Part shown: in pieces, positions 1 to 11,205 of the stretch
How positions within the stretch are numbered: position 1 is the stretch's first letter
How the letters are laid out: every line of letters starts with the position of its first letter
Source: Clavaria fumosa
Lineage: Eukaryota; Basidiomycota; Agaricomycetes; Agaricales; Clavariaceae
Assembly: GCA_951802425.1 (NCBI GenBank)
Contig: OX637800.1
Coordinates: 2,666,001 to 2,730,000, forward strand
Direction: 5' to 3'
Length of the DNA: 64,000 bases
Made by a program: the position numbers and the translations under genes
The notes under the pieces: model-generated
The model's input: the letters and a program-made list of their open reading frames with translations, nothing else
What the model was told of the DNA's origin: nothing
The model's database searches: none

Positions 1-1
1 C

Positions 2-1661
2 CCCCAAGCCCTCACCGCCCTCACCCGCGCCGGCCCCGGCCCCGTCCTCCTGCACCACCTCCCCCACTCCCCCCTCTTCCCCTCGCCCCACCCCAATTGG
101 GACGCCCCAGACGCCGTGTCCACCGACAAGTACCTCCTCCCGGCCCTGCACCGCGCCCGGCTCATCAAGACCCCCGAGGAGGTCGCCCTCATCCGCCACG
201 CCAACGCCATCAGCTCGCGCGCGCACGAGGTCGTCATGCGCGTGCTCGGCCTCGGCGTCAGCGCCCTCACGCACGATTTGAACCACCCGTCCCACGTCGC
301 CGACGACCCGAGGCCCAGCCTGCCCAGTGAATGGCTCATCACCAAAGAATACGAGGCCGAGGCCCTGTTCGTCGCGAGCTGCAGGCGCGAAGGGTCAGTC
401 TCCCCCCTTCCTCATCCCCACCCGCTCCGCGCTCTAACACCTTCTTGACACACACCATGCTGTCACCCCCCTCAGCGCCGTGCTGCAAGCCTACCTCCCG
501 ATCGTGGCAGGATCCGTCCGCGCAGCCACGCTGCACTACTGCTGCAACGACCGCGAACTCGCATGGGGCCCCGTAGCCACGCATGAGCACGTCAACGACG
601 CCTGCACCGGCGCCCTCGGCGCCATCCCGTCCCACGCCCCGCACGTCCCCCCGGAGAAGCGCGAACTGCACCCACAAGTCCTGCTGATCGACGCAGGCTG
701 CGAATGGAGCTGCTACGCAAGCGATAGTACGTCCCCCACCCCTACCTCACGCCTCTCCAGAGCCTAACGCCGGCCCCCCCCCGACGCAGTCACGCGCACC
801 ATGCCCGTCGGCAACGGCGGCAGGTTCACGAAGGAGGCAGGCGAGATATACGACCTCGTGCGCGACATGCAGACAGTGCGTCTTATTTTCTTTTTCTTTT
901 TGTTTTGTGGGGGGGGAGGTCCAACCCTATACGCGTCCCGCACACTGACACCCCGCTTCGCAGCACGCCATGGGCATCATCAAGGCCGGCATCCACTGGG
1001 ACGACGTGCACCTCCTAACACACCGCGTCCTCGTGCGCGGGCTCCTCCGCCTCGGCATCCTCAAAGCACCTCCATCCCCGTCCCCATCCTCCGCAGCAGC
1101 AGCAGGCACACCCGACGCAGCAGAAGCCACACTCCTCCTCTCGGGCATAACCACCGCCTTCTACCCCCACGGCCTCGGCCACTCGCTCGGGCTCGACGTG
1201 CACGACGTGCCGAGCGCGAGCAAGCCCACGGACCCGGCAGAGCGCGGCCGCGGCCGCGGCGTCGGCGCCGCCCACGAGCGCATCTACGAGTTCCTGCGTC
1301 TGCGGCGCACCCTCGAGGCGGGCATGGTCCTCGTGCGTCGTTGTCTTCTTCTCTTCTGTGCCCCCCCCCCTCTCTCCGCAGCACTGACCCGCCTCCGGAC
1401 CTCCAGACAGTCGAGCCGGGGTGCTACTTCCACCCGCACCTGCTCGCAGCAGTGCGCGACTCGCCACACGTCGACCACGCCGTGCTCGCGCGCTACGAGA
1501 CCGGCGTCGGCAGCAGCAGCAGCAGTGGCAACAGCGCCGGCGTCGGCGGCGTGCGCATCGAGGACGTCGTGCTCGTCACGCCCGACGGGCACGAGCGGCT
1601 GTCGACCGTGCGCAGCGACCGCGCGTGGGTCGAGGCGCTGTGTGGCGGGCGGGCGCCGTGA
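2..1661 (+). CDS. Xaa-Pro aminopeptidase / prolidase-like (M24B), 5'-truncated by window edge
   Basis: Metallopeptidase that removes an N-terminal residue next to proline; the family is usually cytosolic and binds two metal ions. Five exons can be joined: 2-393, 476-726, 790-875, 964-1332 and 1407-1661, with GT-AG introns of 63-88 nt. They total 451 codons with the stop, and the N-terminal domain starts before base 1. All M24 metal ligands are visible: the first Asp in IDAGCEWS (exon 2), the second in the D-I-T-R-T stretch made across the exon 2/3 junction, His in HGLGHSLGLDVHD (exon 4), Glu in TVEPGCYF and Glu in VRIEDVVLV (exon 5). The ending (RIEDVVLVTPDGHE) is typical of fungal PepP-type enzymes. 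Low-complexity Ala/Ser stretches lie in exons 4 and 5. Four decayed copies of this gene lie at 20.7, 24.1, 30.1 and 46.4 kb; this is the only intact one. The family call is secure; the precise orthologue is not. Confidence 0.93.
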
Positions 1662-2771
1662 TGCGCGCGCGGCGCGCAAGGAGGGGGGGCAACGTTAGAC
1701 CGCTTGGGCCCCCTGTCTGAGTCCGTCCGGGCCTGTAGGAGGTACGATTTTTTAAAAAGAAAAAAAGGGCAACGTGTAACAATTGTGTTGTGAATTTCGC
1801 CCAATGGATGGTCAGTGGCGTGTGTGTAGCTACACAAGTGAGAAAATGTCCTCCTCCTGGGCATAGTGCGCGGTACTGTCCTTGAGCGGTGTCTGTAAGG
1901 TGGTTTGTGTTGGACAGGTTTGGCCATGGCCCTTGTGCAAAGTGTGGCAACACCTGGATACTATATGCTGTTGCATCACATCAGAGACTTGGCCAGAACA
2001 ACCTATTATTTAATCCAGTTGTTTTCTGTACACCTGGATGTCCTCACAATTTGTGGGTCAAGATTGGTGTGATCTTGGCAGGGACATAGATCCTACTGTC
2101 ATGAAGTACTTAGCAAGCTGCATCAGGAAAACAAACTCCCAGCAGTAGATATCAGCATAGAATATGTAGACTGCATACATAGACTGCATATACTGCTGTA
2201 GTATATGTAATGAGAAAAATTGCAATACAAAGATGATATGGATTACTATATAGCATATGTTTGTGTAACCAAAAATGAAGATTCACCTATGTCTCCCTTA
2301 ATATAACATATTTTGCAATGCAGGAATGTGGCTGTAAAGTAATGATATACTATAAGGTTGTCTATATAAGTCTTACCTCATATTGATCTTCTAAAGTATC
2401 ATAAATTTGTGTGTTTTGTGCAGTCTGCCAAGTGTGCTGAAAACAGCAATAATGCTTGTTAGGAGAATTGCTTGTTAAGCTATGGTCGTCTGATGTAGTA
2501 ATTATGTGAAAAGCAAGGGTGGGCAGTCAATTATTCCTTATATCAAGTATCATATCAACTTTAAATTTTGACAGGAGGTGTCATGCATCACACCATCTGG
2601 TCAATTGAAAGTATTCTGACTACTGGTAGGCAAGGGAAGTGGAATAGAGTGCTATGTAAGCTCTACCACAATAACTTGAATCCATATTTTTATTTAAAGT
2701 ACAATTCATTCCTCATTTCATGTCCCCAGGCCTATGACTGTGGGGGTTATGGGGATGAGCTAGAGAATTTC
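1662..2771. other. Convergent intergenic region, AT-rich
   Basis: This holds the 3' flank of the aminopeptidase gene and the 3' flank of the NLR gene, which converge here. It becomes AT-rich after about 1740 and has no convincing ORF. A 15-nt stretch near 2117 (GCTGCATCAGGAAAA) also occurs at the left edge of the foldback element at 32.85 kb, so a small repeat remnant is possible. Nothing else was recognised. Confidence 0.5.
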
Positions 2772-4721
2772 TCAAGGAAGAGGTAAATGGATTTGAGCAT
2801 GGAGATAGGAATGCAGGGCATTGCATTGGAGGAAGACAAAGGAGTTCTGGGTTTTGATTGCTGCCACTTGATCAATAGTGGATGCACATAATTTACGATA
2901 AGCCACAGGTATCCAACAAAGCTTGTGTCCTGTGAAAACATTGCATAACCACCCATTATTGATGATGTATGGCCATAACTGCTCATCATCATGGTGAATC
3001 ATATGAAGCACCCCAGTTCCTGCATCCCACACTCTCACTGTCCCATCAATAGACCTTGAAACTATCCTTGTGCCATCTTGGGAGAATGACACTGATATGA
3101 TAGAGTCCTCAAGTGGCAGATGACGACTACCTAAGACTACTTCAAATGCATCCCACATTCTCACTGTCTCATCATCAGACTCTGAGACTATACTTGTGCC
3201 ATCTGGAGAGGATGACACTGATGTGATGTAATCAGAATTGCATTTAAGTGTCTGCAGATGACCACCTATGACTGCATCCCACACCCTCACTATCCCATCA
3301 TCAGACCCTGATACTATCCTTGTGCCATCAGGAGAGAATGACACTGATGTGATGTAGTCAGAATGGCCCTCAAGTGTCTGCAGATGACCACCTGTGACTG
3401 CATCCCACACTCTCACTGTCCTGTCATGAGACCCTGATACTATCCTTGTGCCATCTAGAGAGTATGACACTGATGTGATGCAATCAGAATGGCCTTCAAG
3501 TGTCTGCAGATGACCACCAGTGACTGCATCCCACACTCTCAGTGTCCTGTCACCAGACCCTGAAACTATCCTTTTGCCATCAGGAGAGAATGACACTGAT
3601 ATAACCCATTCAGAATGGCCTTCAAGTGTCTGCAGATGACCACCTGTGACTGCATCCAACAGTCTCAGTACTGTCCCATCATTAGACTCTGTAACTAACC
3701 TTGTGCCATCAGGAGAGAATGATGCTGATATGGTGTCATCAAGCATCTGCAGATGACCAACTGTGACTGCATCCCACACTCTCACTGTCCCATCATCAGA
3801 CTCTGAAACTATTCTTGTGCCATCAGGAGAGAATGATATTAATGTGGGGTCATCAGAATGGCCCTCAAGTGTCTGCAGATGACCACCAGTGACTGCATCC
3901 CACACTCTCACTGTGCAGTCTTCAGACCCTGAAACTATCCTTGTGCCATCAGGAGAGAATGACACTGATGTGATGTGATCAGAATGGCCCTCAAGTGTCT
4001 GCAGATGACCACCAGTGACTGCATCCCACACTCTCACTGTCCTGTCATAAGACCCTGATACTATCCTTGTGCCATCTGGAGAGTATGACACTGATGTGAT
4101 GTAATCAGAATGGCCTTCAAGTATCTGCAGATGACCACCTATGACTGCATCCCACACTCTCACTGTCCCATCATCAGACCCTGATACTAACCTTGTGCCA
4201 TCAGGAGAGAATGATACTGATGTGATGTAATCAGAATAGACTTCAAGTGTCTGCAGATGACCACCAGTGACTGCATCCCACACTCTTGCTGTCCCATCAT
4301 CAGACTCTGAGACTACACTTGTGCCATCAGGAGAGAGTGACACTGATGAGATGCAATCAGAATGGCCCTCAAGTGTCTGCAGATGACCACCAGTGACTGC
4401 ATCCCACACTCTTGCTGTCCCATCATCAGACTCTGAGACTATACTTGTGCCATCAGGAGAGAATGACACTGATGTGATGCAATCAGAATGGCCCTCAAGT
4501 GTCTGCAGATGACCACCTGTGACTGCATCCCACACTCTTACTGTCCTGTCATCAGACCCTGATACTATCCTTGTGCCATCTGGAGAGTATGACACTGATG
4601 TGATGTAATCAGAATGCCCTTCAAGTGTCTGCAGATGACCACCTATGACTGCATCCCACACTCTCACTGTCCCATCATCAGACCCTGAAACTAACCTTGT
4701 GCCATCAGGAGAGAATGATAC
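2772..4721 (-). pseudogene. NLR block 3: C-terminal WD40 repeats and tail
   Basis: The 3' part of the split NLR gene. The minus-strand frame enters at the target-site duplication (4717-4721) and runs to the stop at 2772. It holds about 13-14 WD40 repeats of about 42 residues, each close to the pattern VRVWDAVTGGHLQTLEGHSD followed by a SVSFSPDGTRIVSGS-type strand. The repeats are nearly identical to each other, which suggests recent repeat shuffling or concerted evolution as in HNWD proteins. One repeat (about 3700) is shortened and another has VLRLLDA instead of VRVWDA. After the last repeat comes a unique tail of about 80 residues. The ORF also reads back into the LTR for about 24 codons, which is chance. 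Confidence 0.92.
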
Positions 4722-5065
4722 TGTCAACAAGTGTCGGGTTGACTCCCGGGTATTTGAGGGACTCAGGTAGAATCGGCCGAATGGGAGCAAAGGGAGTATG
4801 TGATAGAAGGTAACAACCTAAGGAGTTGCTACAGGTGAGTATGACTACTTATATACTACAAGGGGATGAGTCATAGTACAACGTGGGAGAGGCATGTAGT
4901 GCGTGCGCGAGAGGTGAGGCTAAGTATGACTCACGCATGATAACATAGACGGGGCGCGGCATGATGCATGTGATACGTGAGAAGGGGAGGTGTCCGCATG
5001 TTGTGATGGGTGAAAAAGGGGGGGTGTGATGCATGAAAGGGGGGTGAAGCGGAAGGACTCTAACA
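4722..5065 (-). repeat. Gypsy-1 3' LTR
   Basis: 344-bp LTR matching 11457-11800 with 7 substitutions. It starts TGTCAACAAG and ends GACTCTAACA on the + strand. The flanking duplication GATAC lies directly outside. Confidence 0.95.
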
Positions 5066-5077
5066 TCATCCCCCTTC
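5066..5077 (-). promoter_or_regulatory. Gypsy-1 polypurine tract
   Basis: Purine-rich on the coding strand (GAAGGGGGATGA) and directly next to the 3' LTR, where plus-strand DNA synthesis is primed. Gypsy-2 (GAGGGGGGTGA) and Gypsy-3 (GGAGGGGGGTAA) have the same kind of tract at the same place. Confidence 0.8.
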
Positions 5078-5103
5078 AGTGGTCCGTCGTCTCGACGGGC
5101 CCG

Positions 5104-5856
5104 CTAGGCCTCCGGACTCTCCTGTCGTTTGCGTACTTGTGGTTCCGTCGGCGGTTCGAGTTCAGTGGGGGGGTCGATACTCGTGTCGCATGTGTCGGGC
5201 ACGAGAGGGTGTTCGTAGGCGTCGGCGGGGACAATCCACGGGGTCATGACGTTGGTGGAAACGGGTATGACCCAGGGGGGGCCTGTGCGACTATGGTGTA
5301 CGGCCCATTCTTCTTGTAAGATAGGCTCCGGTGGTAACGGGACCTCGAATCGCAGCCTTGAGCTCCGAGAATTCACCCATATCTCAACGAGGACAGGGGA
5401 AGCACGGAGGACGTGCCGCTGTTGCTCGAACTGCAGTCCCCGTAGTTCGGTCCACATCGCGCGGCTAAAGCTTACGCTGAGCCGCTCGGCCATCCTGCGG
5501 AGCCAGACGTCGTCTTCAGGCTCCAGGAGCTCTCGGTTTTGCCGAAATTGTGGTATCCGCGAAGGGGGGTCGTCCGTCATCAGCGGTGGGGGGTCTAATC
5601 CCAATACTCGGCGTGCATGGGGGATCCGCACTGCGTCTAAGATATGGCACATACGGGCAGTTGTTCCAGGCGACGACGGGGGGCGTTGGAGTGCCGGTGG
5701 CGTACCTCGCGGGTCCGGTCCAGGTCGCAGGTCGAGCGCGGGTCGTTGGAGGGTGGTTTCAGCAGGGGGTGGACGCGGTAGGTGGTTCGGCCATCCCGCA
5801 GCACGGCGAGCGTAAGTTCCGCGGCGTGGGGGTTGAGGAGTACGGTCGGGCGGCAT
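5104..5856 (-). CDS. Extra ORF between integrase and 3' LTR of Gypsy-1, unknown function
   Basis: A 250-aa ORF with an ATG start, located downstream of pol, where env-like genes lie in some gypsy elements. I do not recognise it. It is Pro/Arg/Glu-rich, with a Pro-rich N-terminus, a central stretch containing WLRRMAERLSVSFSRAMW, and an acidic Pro/Glu-rich C-terminus. No signal peptide, transmembrane segment or zinc motif is visible, so it is unlikely to be an envelope protein. It could be an accessory protein, a chaperone-like factor or captured host sequence. Its 753-nt open frame in the element's own orientation, close to the PPT, argues against chance, but conservation in other copies was not testable here. 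Confidence 0.55.
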   Translation of the reverse strand: MPPDRTPQPPRRGTYARRAAGWPNHLPRPPPAETTLQRPALDLRPGPDPRGTPPALQRPPSSPGTTARMCHILDAVRIPHARRVLGLDPPPLMTDDPPSRIPQFRQNRELLEPEDDVWLRRMAERLSVSFSRAMWTELRGLQFEQQRHVLRASPVLVEIWVNSRSSRLRFEVPLPPEPILQEEWAVHHSRTGPPWVIPVSTNVMTPWIVPADAYEHPLVPDTCDTSIDPPTELEPPTEPQVRKRQESPEA

Positions 5857-5958
5857 GGTAGCGGGTGTTGGTTGTAAGGGGAGAGGAGGAAGGTGTTCGG
5901 TGGGCGAAGTCGCTTGTGGTTTTCTTTTTTAAGTGCTCGACCCTGAGTGTGTGATTAC

Positions 5959-8900
5959 TCAGGTAAAAGACACCATGAGAGAACGTGCCGCCTCAGGGTG
6001 TTTTCGGTGGAAGTCCGCGATCGCTTCGGCCGCTTTCTTTAGGTTTGCCTTCGGCTCCCACATGTTGTCCTCGTGGGGGTAGCCGGCCCATTTTACCAGA
6101 TACTGTAACTTACGCCTGTGCCTCCGGCTCTTCAATACCTCTTCCACGTCGTATTGCAAGTGGTCGTCGATTAGTTCGGGAGGTGGGCATTCGTCTGGGG
6201 TCTGATTGGGGAACTTTCCTTCCTTATATGGCGTAAGCAGTACCTCGTTGAACACCGGGTGGATCTTCCAAGTTACTGGCAGATTGAGTCGGTAAGCGGC
6301 CGGTCCCACTTTCTCCACCACTACGAAAGGGCCAACTCTTCTATCCGTGAGCTTTTCTGATGGTCGTTCCGTGTTTAGATTGGTGGCGTCCAGCCAGACC
6401 AGGTTGCCTTTCTTGTAGTCTAATGTTTTTGTGTTTTTATGTTTATCATAGGCGGTTTTCATGTATTGTGCGGCTTTTTCCATGGCCTTTTTGGCGTTCT
6501 CTCTGGCTTTCTGCAATTTTGTGGCGAAGTCAGAGGCTTCCGGGGTGTGCAGCATGTCAGGCAGGCTAATGTCACCCATACGAGGGTGAAAACCATAGTT
6601 TAAAAAGAAGGGGCTGTATTTGGTAGTGGAATGTTGCCGGTTGTTTAGGGCGAATTCCGCGGTGGGTAGCCAGTCTGACCAGTCGTCCTGCATAAAGTCG
6701 ACGTATGAGCGCAGGTATATCTCTATCTCCTGGTTCATCCTTTCCGTTTGTCCGTCGGTTTGCGGGTGGTAAGCAGTGCTCGGGTTTCCTTTTATGCCAA
6801 TAATTTTATAGAATTCCTCCATGAAATTCGAGACGAACTGAGATCCTCGGTCGCTTATCACCTTGCAGGGCACTCCATGGCTGCGGAGCACCCGGTCCCA
6901 TAGGATTTTTGCTGCCCCTAGTGCCGTGAGTTTCGTGTCCGTAGCTTCCAGTAGGGTCATCTTCGTGAGTTTGTCGCATATTACAAGGATGGCATTATGG
7001 GTAGCAGATTTTGATAGCGGCCCGATAAGGTCCCAAGTGATCGTGTGCCACGGGCAGGGCGGTATCGCGTGCGGGTGCAGGGGCGCGCGTCGCTTCGTCC
7101 GGTCAGGTTTTGTCCTCTGGCATTTCTCACAGCCAGCTACATATTCCGTTACATCTTCCTTCATCCCTGGCCATGTGAATTGCCAGGTAACACTCTCCAA
7201 GGTCTTTTCGGGTCCAGGGTGTCCTCCAAGTGGGGAGTCGTGTAGTTCCATCAGGACTTTGTGTACTAGGTCCTGGGGTACCCAGATCTTTCCTTGGTGT
7301 CGGAAGAGTCCATCCATTCCTTTTTCGTAGGGTGTTGCTTTAGGCGGCATAGTGTTTGTGTGTGCCTCCAAGAGCAATTGATCAATTGTCGGCTCGGGGA
7401 TTAAGAGTGTAGCAAGGCGCTGGGCCGGGAAGACCTGTACTAAGGGTTTTTCGTACTTGTCTGTTCCCTCCCAGTGGTCCGGCCGTCGGGAGAGAGCGTC
7501 CGCTTTCATGTTTGTTTTTCCCGGTTTGTATTTCACTTCAAAATTGAAGCACTGTAATTTTGACTGCCATCGTGTTTGTCTAGGGTTGAGTTTTTGGCTT
7601 TTTTGGAAATACTGAAGGTTTGCATGGTCGGTGTGGATTTCAAAAGGATCCTTGACTCCCAGCAAGTAGTGACGCCACTCCTCCAGCCCCCTGATGATGG
7701 CTAAAAACTCCTTGTCGTATGTCGCATAATTCATCTCCGCCGGGGAGAAGGTTTTCGAAATGAAATCTACCGGTCGCCAGACGCCGTCAGGTTGCTGCTG
7801 TGACAGTACTCCTCCGGTGGCGTAATTACTCGCGTCTACTTCCATTTTCCACTTGCCTTCGTCTTGTGGGATTGCCAGCACTACATCGCTCTGCAGTACA
7901 TCGATTAGGCGTCTCCAGGCTCGTTCTTGTCGGTCCGTCCAGATATACGGTGCATTGTCGCTTAGTAGTTCGTACAGCGGTTTGGCGATGGTAGCGAATC
8001 CCTGTATGAATCTTCGGAAATAGTTTAGTAGGCCGATCCCCTTTTGGAGGGTGTGTTTGTTCCTCGGCACCGGCCAGTCGGCTATCCCTTTGCATTTTTT
8101 GGGTGAGTGCCGGATGCTCCCCTCCGAGATCAGTAGTCCTAGGAATGTGACCTCTGATTGCTCTATCTTGCACTTCGATTCGCGGATGCAGAGGTCGTTT
8201 TCCTGTAATGTTCTGAATACCTCGTGTAGTAGGTGTCGGTGCTCTTCGATCGTCTCCGTTGCTACAAGGATGTCGTCGATGTATACAAACACCTTCCCAG
8301 TGGCTATCAGCGTACGGAAGATGTAGTTCATTCTTCTTTGGAAGACCGAAGGGGCATTCATTAGTCCGAACTGCATGACGGTGGGCCGTACCGTGCCATA
8401 TTTAGTGATTATCGCGGCGAGGTGTTGTGCCCACTCGGCCATCGCGACGTTCCAATAGCCCCATTCCACGTCTGCGCTTGAGAACACCTTAGCTTTCTTT
8501 AGGCTTGCCACTGTCTCGTCGATCCTAGGTAGCGGGTATATATCTTTGACGCAAAACGAATTCAAGCGCTTATAATCGATAATGGGTCGTAGCTTGTCCC
8601 CTTCGTCTTTGAAGAAAATCGGACTAACATAGTCCGACTCTCCCCAGACTAGTCAGCCGTTTTCCAAATTTTCTTTGAGCCAAGCTTTCAAAGCCTCGTC
8701 TTCCCTATTGGTGAGTGGGTAGACTTTCGAGCGTAGGAAACTGGGGTCGTTTTTGAACTTGATTTCATAGTCGATTCCCGGTAGGGATTTGGGTAGCCTC
8801 TGGCCAGTTTTTCCAGCAAACACCTGAGGGTATAAGGCCTTCCAGTCAAGCGTGGTTGCCGTGTTGTGTAGGCTTCGAAAGCCATGGCCGTAATCCACAA

Positions 8901-9435
8901 TATGACAGTCTTTCTTCTTGCACTTGTTGAAGCGGATGTATTTTTCGAACCATCGGATACTGGGGTTGTGGTACTGGAGCCAATCATGTCCTAGAATCGC
9001 TGGGTGACTGGTGACTCGCCCTAGTAGGAACTGCTTGATCTCGACGTGGCCTCCAATATTGAGTCGTAGGGCCACCGAATGTTTAAAGGCCCCTGATACA
9101 TTCGTGGTCCCATCGATATTTTTGAATATTATAGGAGTCTCAAGTTTTGCAAGATTCATTTTCCTAGCGGTGGCCCATTCCAGGTCCATGACAGACATTG
9201 TACAGCCAGAGTCGATTAGCAGTTTGACGTCATAGGTCTCTCTGGTGTCCAAGGTGGTGACGAATCCTGGCATGTCCAATTGCTGTTCTCCTCCTCTCCC
9301 ATATGTGATCTTGGGGTCGGTGTCCCAATCCACATCATCATTATATCCTGGGAGTTTCTTAGAGGTGAGGTTTTTGAGGGTGTGCTTGGCCCTCTCAGCC
9401 TCTTTCGACAATGGAAATAGTGGGGTGTCATTCAT
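5959..9435 (-). pseudogene. pol: Gypsy-1 pol (PR-RT-RNase H-INT-chromodomain), broken by one TGA
   Basis: Retroelement polyprotein starting at the ATG at 9435, 57 nt after the gag stop and in another frame. Domains in order: aspartic protease (LIDSGCTMSVMD); reverse transcriptase with VYIDDILVATE; RNase H (EVDASNYATGGVLSQ, then YDKEFLAI); integrase zinc finger (HDSPLGGHPGP ... CEKCQRTKPDRTK); DDE core (ITWDLIGPL, VISDRGSQFVSNF, HPQTDGQTERMNQE); and a C-terminal chromodomain (YLVKWAGYPHEDNMWEP). An in-frame TGA at 8653-8655, in the ENLENG*LVWGES context just before the RT core, splits it; frame and length are otherwise continuous. Family members have Arg at that position, so CGA to TGA at a CpG is the likely change. 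The chromodomain places it among chromoviruses that target heterochromatin. Confidence 0.93.
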
Positions 9436-9491
9436 GGCTCGTTTTACATGGCGGCGGGCGGGTACAATATATAAGGATCCTGCCTTAGCAC

Positions 9492-10796
9492 TCAGGCGGA
9501 TCCCTGCTGAAAATCCTCTTCTCCGGCATTCGACGTTGCTACAGTTGTCTCTGGTCCAGGTGTCGGTGCTCTGGGCCTCTGTTGGATATGCAATTGATCT
9601 CTCAATTGCGCGATCGTGTTTTCCATTTCTTCGAAATCATTCTGCCCAGCAGTCGAGGCGGCGTACGATGGGTTGAATGATGTAAGGGAAGCTGGGTGCG
9701 AAGCGGGGTATGCGGGAACAGGGTAAGGGGAAAAGAGAGGGGGTGTATAATATCCGGGAGGGGAACGCATCTCGAATGCATTGCTGAGCCGAGCCTGTTG
9801 TCGAGGGGTGGAGCGGCGTTGGGGCGGCTCAGGGCAGAGTCGGGCTGGGTGACCAACCTGTCCGCAATTATAACAAATGAGCGGGCGACGGGGGCCGGTT
9901 CCTCGGCTTGTGTCCATCGGGGTACCTTGTCTGGTACCCGGCGGGGCTTGTCTGTTCCATTGTCCGGGGGGCGGCGCCTGCTGTGGTTGTTGTTGTTGCT
10001 GCTGCTGCTGTTGTTGCTGGGGGCGCGGTTGCCATTGTGCCTGCTTTGGCTGTGCGGGTGGTGCGTTCCACTGGTTCTGTCCTCCCCATACTGCCTGTGG
10101 TTGCCACTGGGGCAAGCGCCAGTAACGGTTTTGCAGGGGTTGGCGCTGTGCGGGTTGGTTCCAGGCGGGGCGTGGCGTTGCTTGTGCCCGCATCTCTCTT
10201 TGTACTGCCATATGCAGTTGATGTTGTCTGTCGAGGCGTATAGCTAATACGCGAAAGGCTTGGTAGTCGGCGGGCTGGTCCGCACACGCGAGAATTTTCT
10301 CCATGAGTTTCGGGTGTAGTGCTCTCATTAGCAGAGCGTGGATCATGTTCCAGTGGGTATCTTCCTCGTACCTGGCTCGGCTCATCAAGGTTTCGAGCCT
10401 CTGGAAGAACTGCGCGGCGTCCATGCCTACTTGCTTGAAGTTGTTCAGTTCCTGAACGGCTAACGCCTGGTCTTCGATGGGAGCAAAAGTCTCCCTCATG
10501 CGTGCTTCAAATGTGGCCCAGATGACGTTTTCGCCTCCTGGTTCTAGTAAGACGTTCGCGGCTTGGTTCGCCCACTCTGCCGCGTACTTCTCCGTCATGT
10601 GGCTCAAGCAAAATACCACCTTATGGAAGTCGGTAGGGTATTTCGCCTCGTTTAGTCGGAACTCTAGGCGTAAGCTCCTCAAGAACGTTTGGAACTCGTG
10701 CCTTTCTCCAGTATACGGAACGATCTTCAGTGAAAACGTAGCAGGCGCAAGGGGCGCTGCTGGTGCGGGTTCGGCATCGGGGGCTACGTCAGCCAT
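9492..10796 (-). CDS. gag: Gypsy-1 gag (capsid/nucleocapsid)
   Basis: 434-aa structural protein that would form the virus-like particle. The N-terminal half has a retrotransposon gag fold (VPYTGERHEFQTFLRSLRL, then a conserved helix-rich region with FFQRLETLMSRARYEE). A Gln-rich linker has an 11-residue Gln run coded by mixed CAG/CAA. One CX2CX4HX4C zinc knuckle (CYNCGQVGHPARLC) lies near residue 310 and would bind RNA. The ATG lies 4 nt after the stop of the upstream 134-aa ORF, so termination-reinitiation is possible. pol starts 57 nt downstream in a different frame. Confidence 0.9.
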   Translation of the reverse strand: MADVAPDAEPAPAAPLAPATFSLKIVPYTGERHEFQTFLRSLRLEFRLNEAKYPTDFHKVVFCLSHMTEKYAAEWANQAANVLLEPGGENVIWATFEARMRETFAPIEDQALAVQELNNFKQVGMDAAQFFQRLETLMSRARYEEDTHWNMIHALLMRALHPKLMEKILACADQPADYQAFRVLAIRLDRQHQLHMAVQREMRAQATPRPAWNQPAQRQPLQNRYWRLPQWQPQAVWGGQNQWNAPPAQPKQAQWQPRPQQQQQQQQQQQPQQAPPPGQWNRQAPPGTRQGTPMDTSRGTGPRRPLICYNCGQVGHPARLCPEPPQRRSTPRQQARLSNAFEMRSPPGYYTPPLFSPYPVPAYPASHPASLTSFNPSYAASTAGQNDFEEMENTIAQLRDQLHIQQRPRAPTPGPETTVATSNAGEEDFQQGSA

Positions 10797-10800
10797 GCTC

Positions 10801-11205
10801 TCAATCTAGTTCTTCGAGGTAAATGCGCGGGGGGTCTTGGAAAATATCTATTCGTAGACGGTCTTGCAGTGAACCGAATGTAAGGTCGGTCTGCGCTTCG
10901 GTGGATCGGTATGTAGGGGGTGCTTCGTCGGTCTGCGTTGTTGCAGACAAGTGTGTAGGTTCTTCAAGTTCTTCGAGAGCGCTTTGATAGTCGCTTTCTT
11001 CCTCGAGGAGGTCTTCTTCTTCAGCTAGGAACTCCTGGGTTTCTTGCAGGTACGCTTCTTCTGCTGCGGCTTCAGTTAGTGCAGCTAATAACTGGTTTCG
11101 GAAGGTCCGCCACTCTGGCAGGTGTGCGATTGACAGTGGGTTGTTCGTGCTTGGATCTCTTGGTAAGCAAAGTCTTCTGGTAGCAAAGTGGTATCTCGGC
11201 GCCAA
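10801..11205 (-). CDS. Small ORF upstream of gag in Gypsy-1, unknown
   Basis: A 134-aa ORF between the primer-binding site and gag, in the same orientation, ending 4 nt before the gag ATG. It is acidic in the middle (EFLAEEEDLLEEESDYQ) and ends with RIYLEELD. No known domain was recognised. Its close coupling to gag suggests it is either translated first on the genomic RNA, with gag reached by reinitiation, or is a decayed N-terminal extension of gag. Gypsy-3 also has coding-like sequence before gag, with no obvious similarity. Confidence 0.5.
   Translation of the reverse strand: MAPRYHFATRRLCLPRDPSTNNPLSIAHLPEWRTFRNQLLAALTEAAAEEAYLQETQEFLAEEEDLLEEESDYQSALEELEEPTHLSATTQTDEAPPTYRSTEAQTDLTFGSLQDRLRIDIFQDPPRIYLEELD

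Noticed and set aside
801..1698. Long plus-strand ORFs in the aminopeptidase region as separate genes
   Set aside because: They are exons 3-5 read through introns; conserved motifs are only continuous when the introns are spliced.
4722..4790. Start of the WD40 protein at an ATG inside the Gypsy-1 LTR
   Set aside because: The first 24 or so codons are LTR sequence; both LTRs give the same chance N-terminus. The true upstream coding part is across the element at 11801.
8653..8655. Pol stop as programmed readthrough in Gypsy-1
   Set aside because: TGA sits inside the RT region just before its core rather than at a gag-pol border, and fits CpG decay seen in the LTRs.
9983..10021. CAG/CAA microsatellite as a separate repeat feature
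   Set aside because: Short and part of the Gln run in Gypsy-1 gag; noted there.
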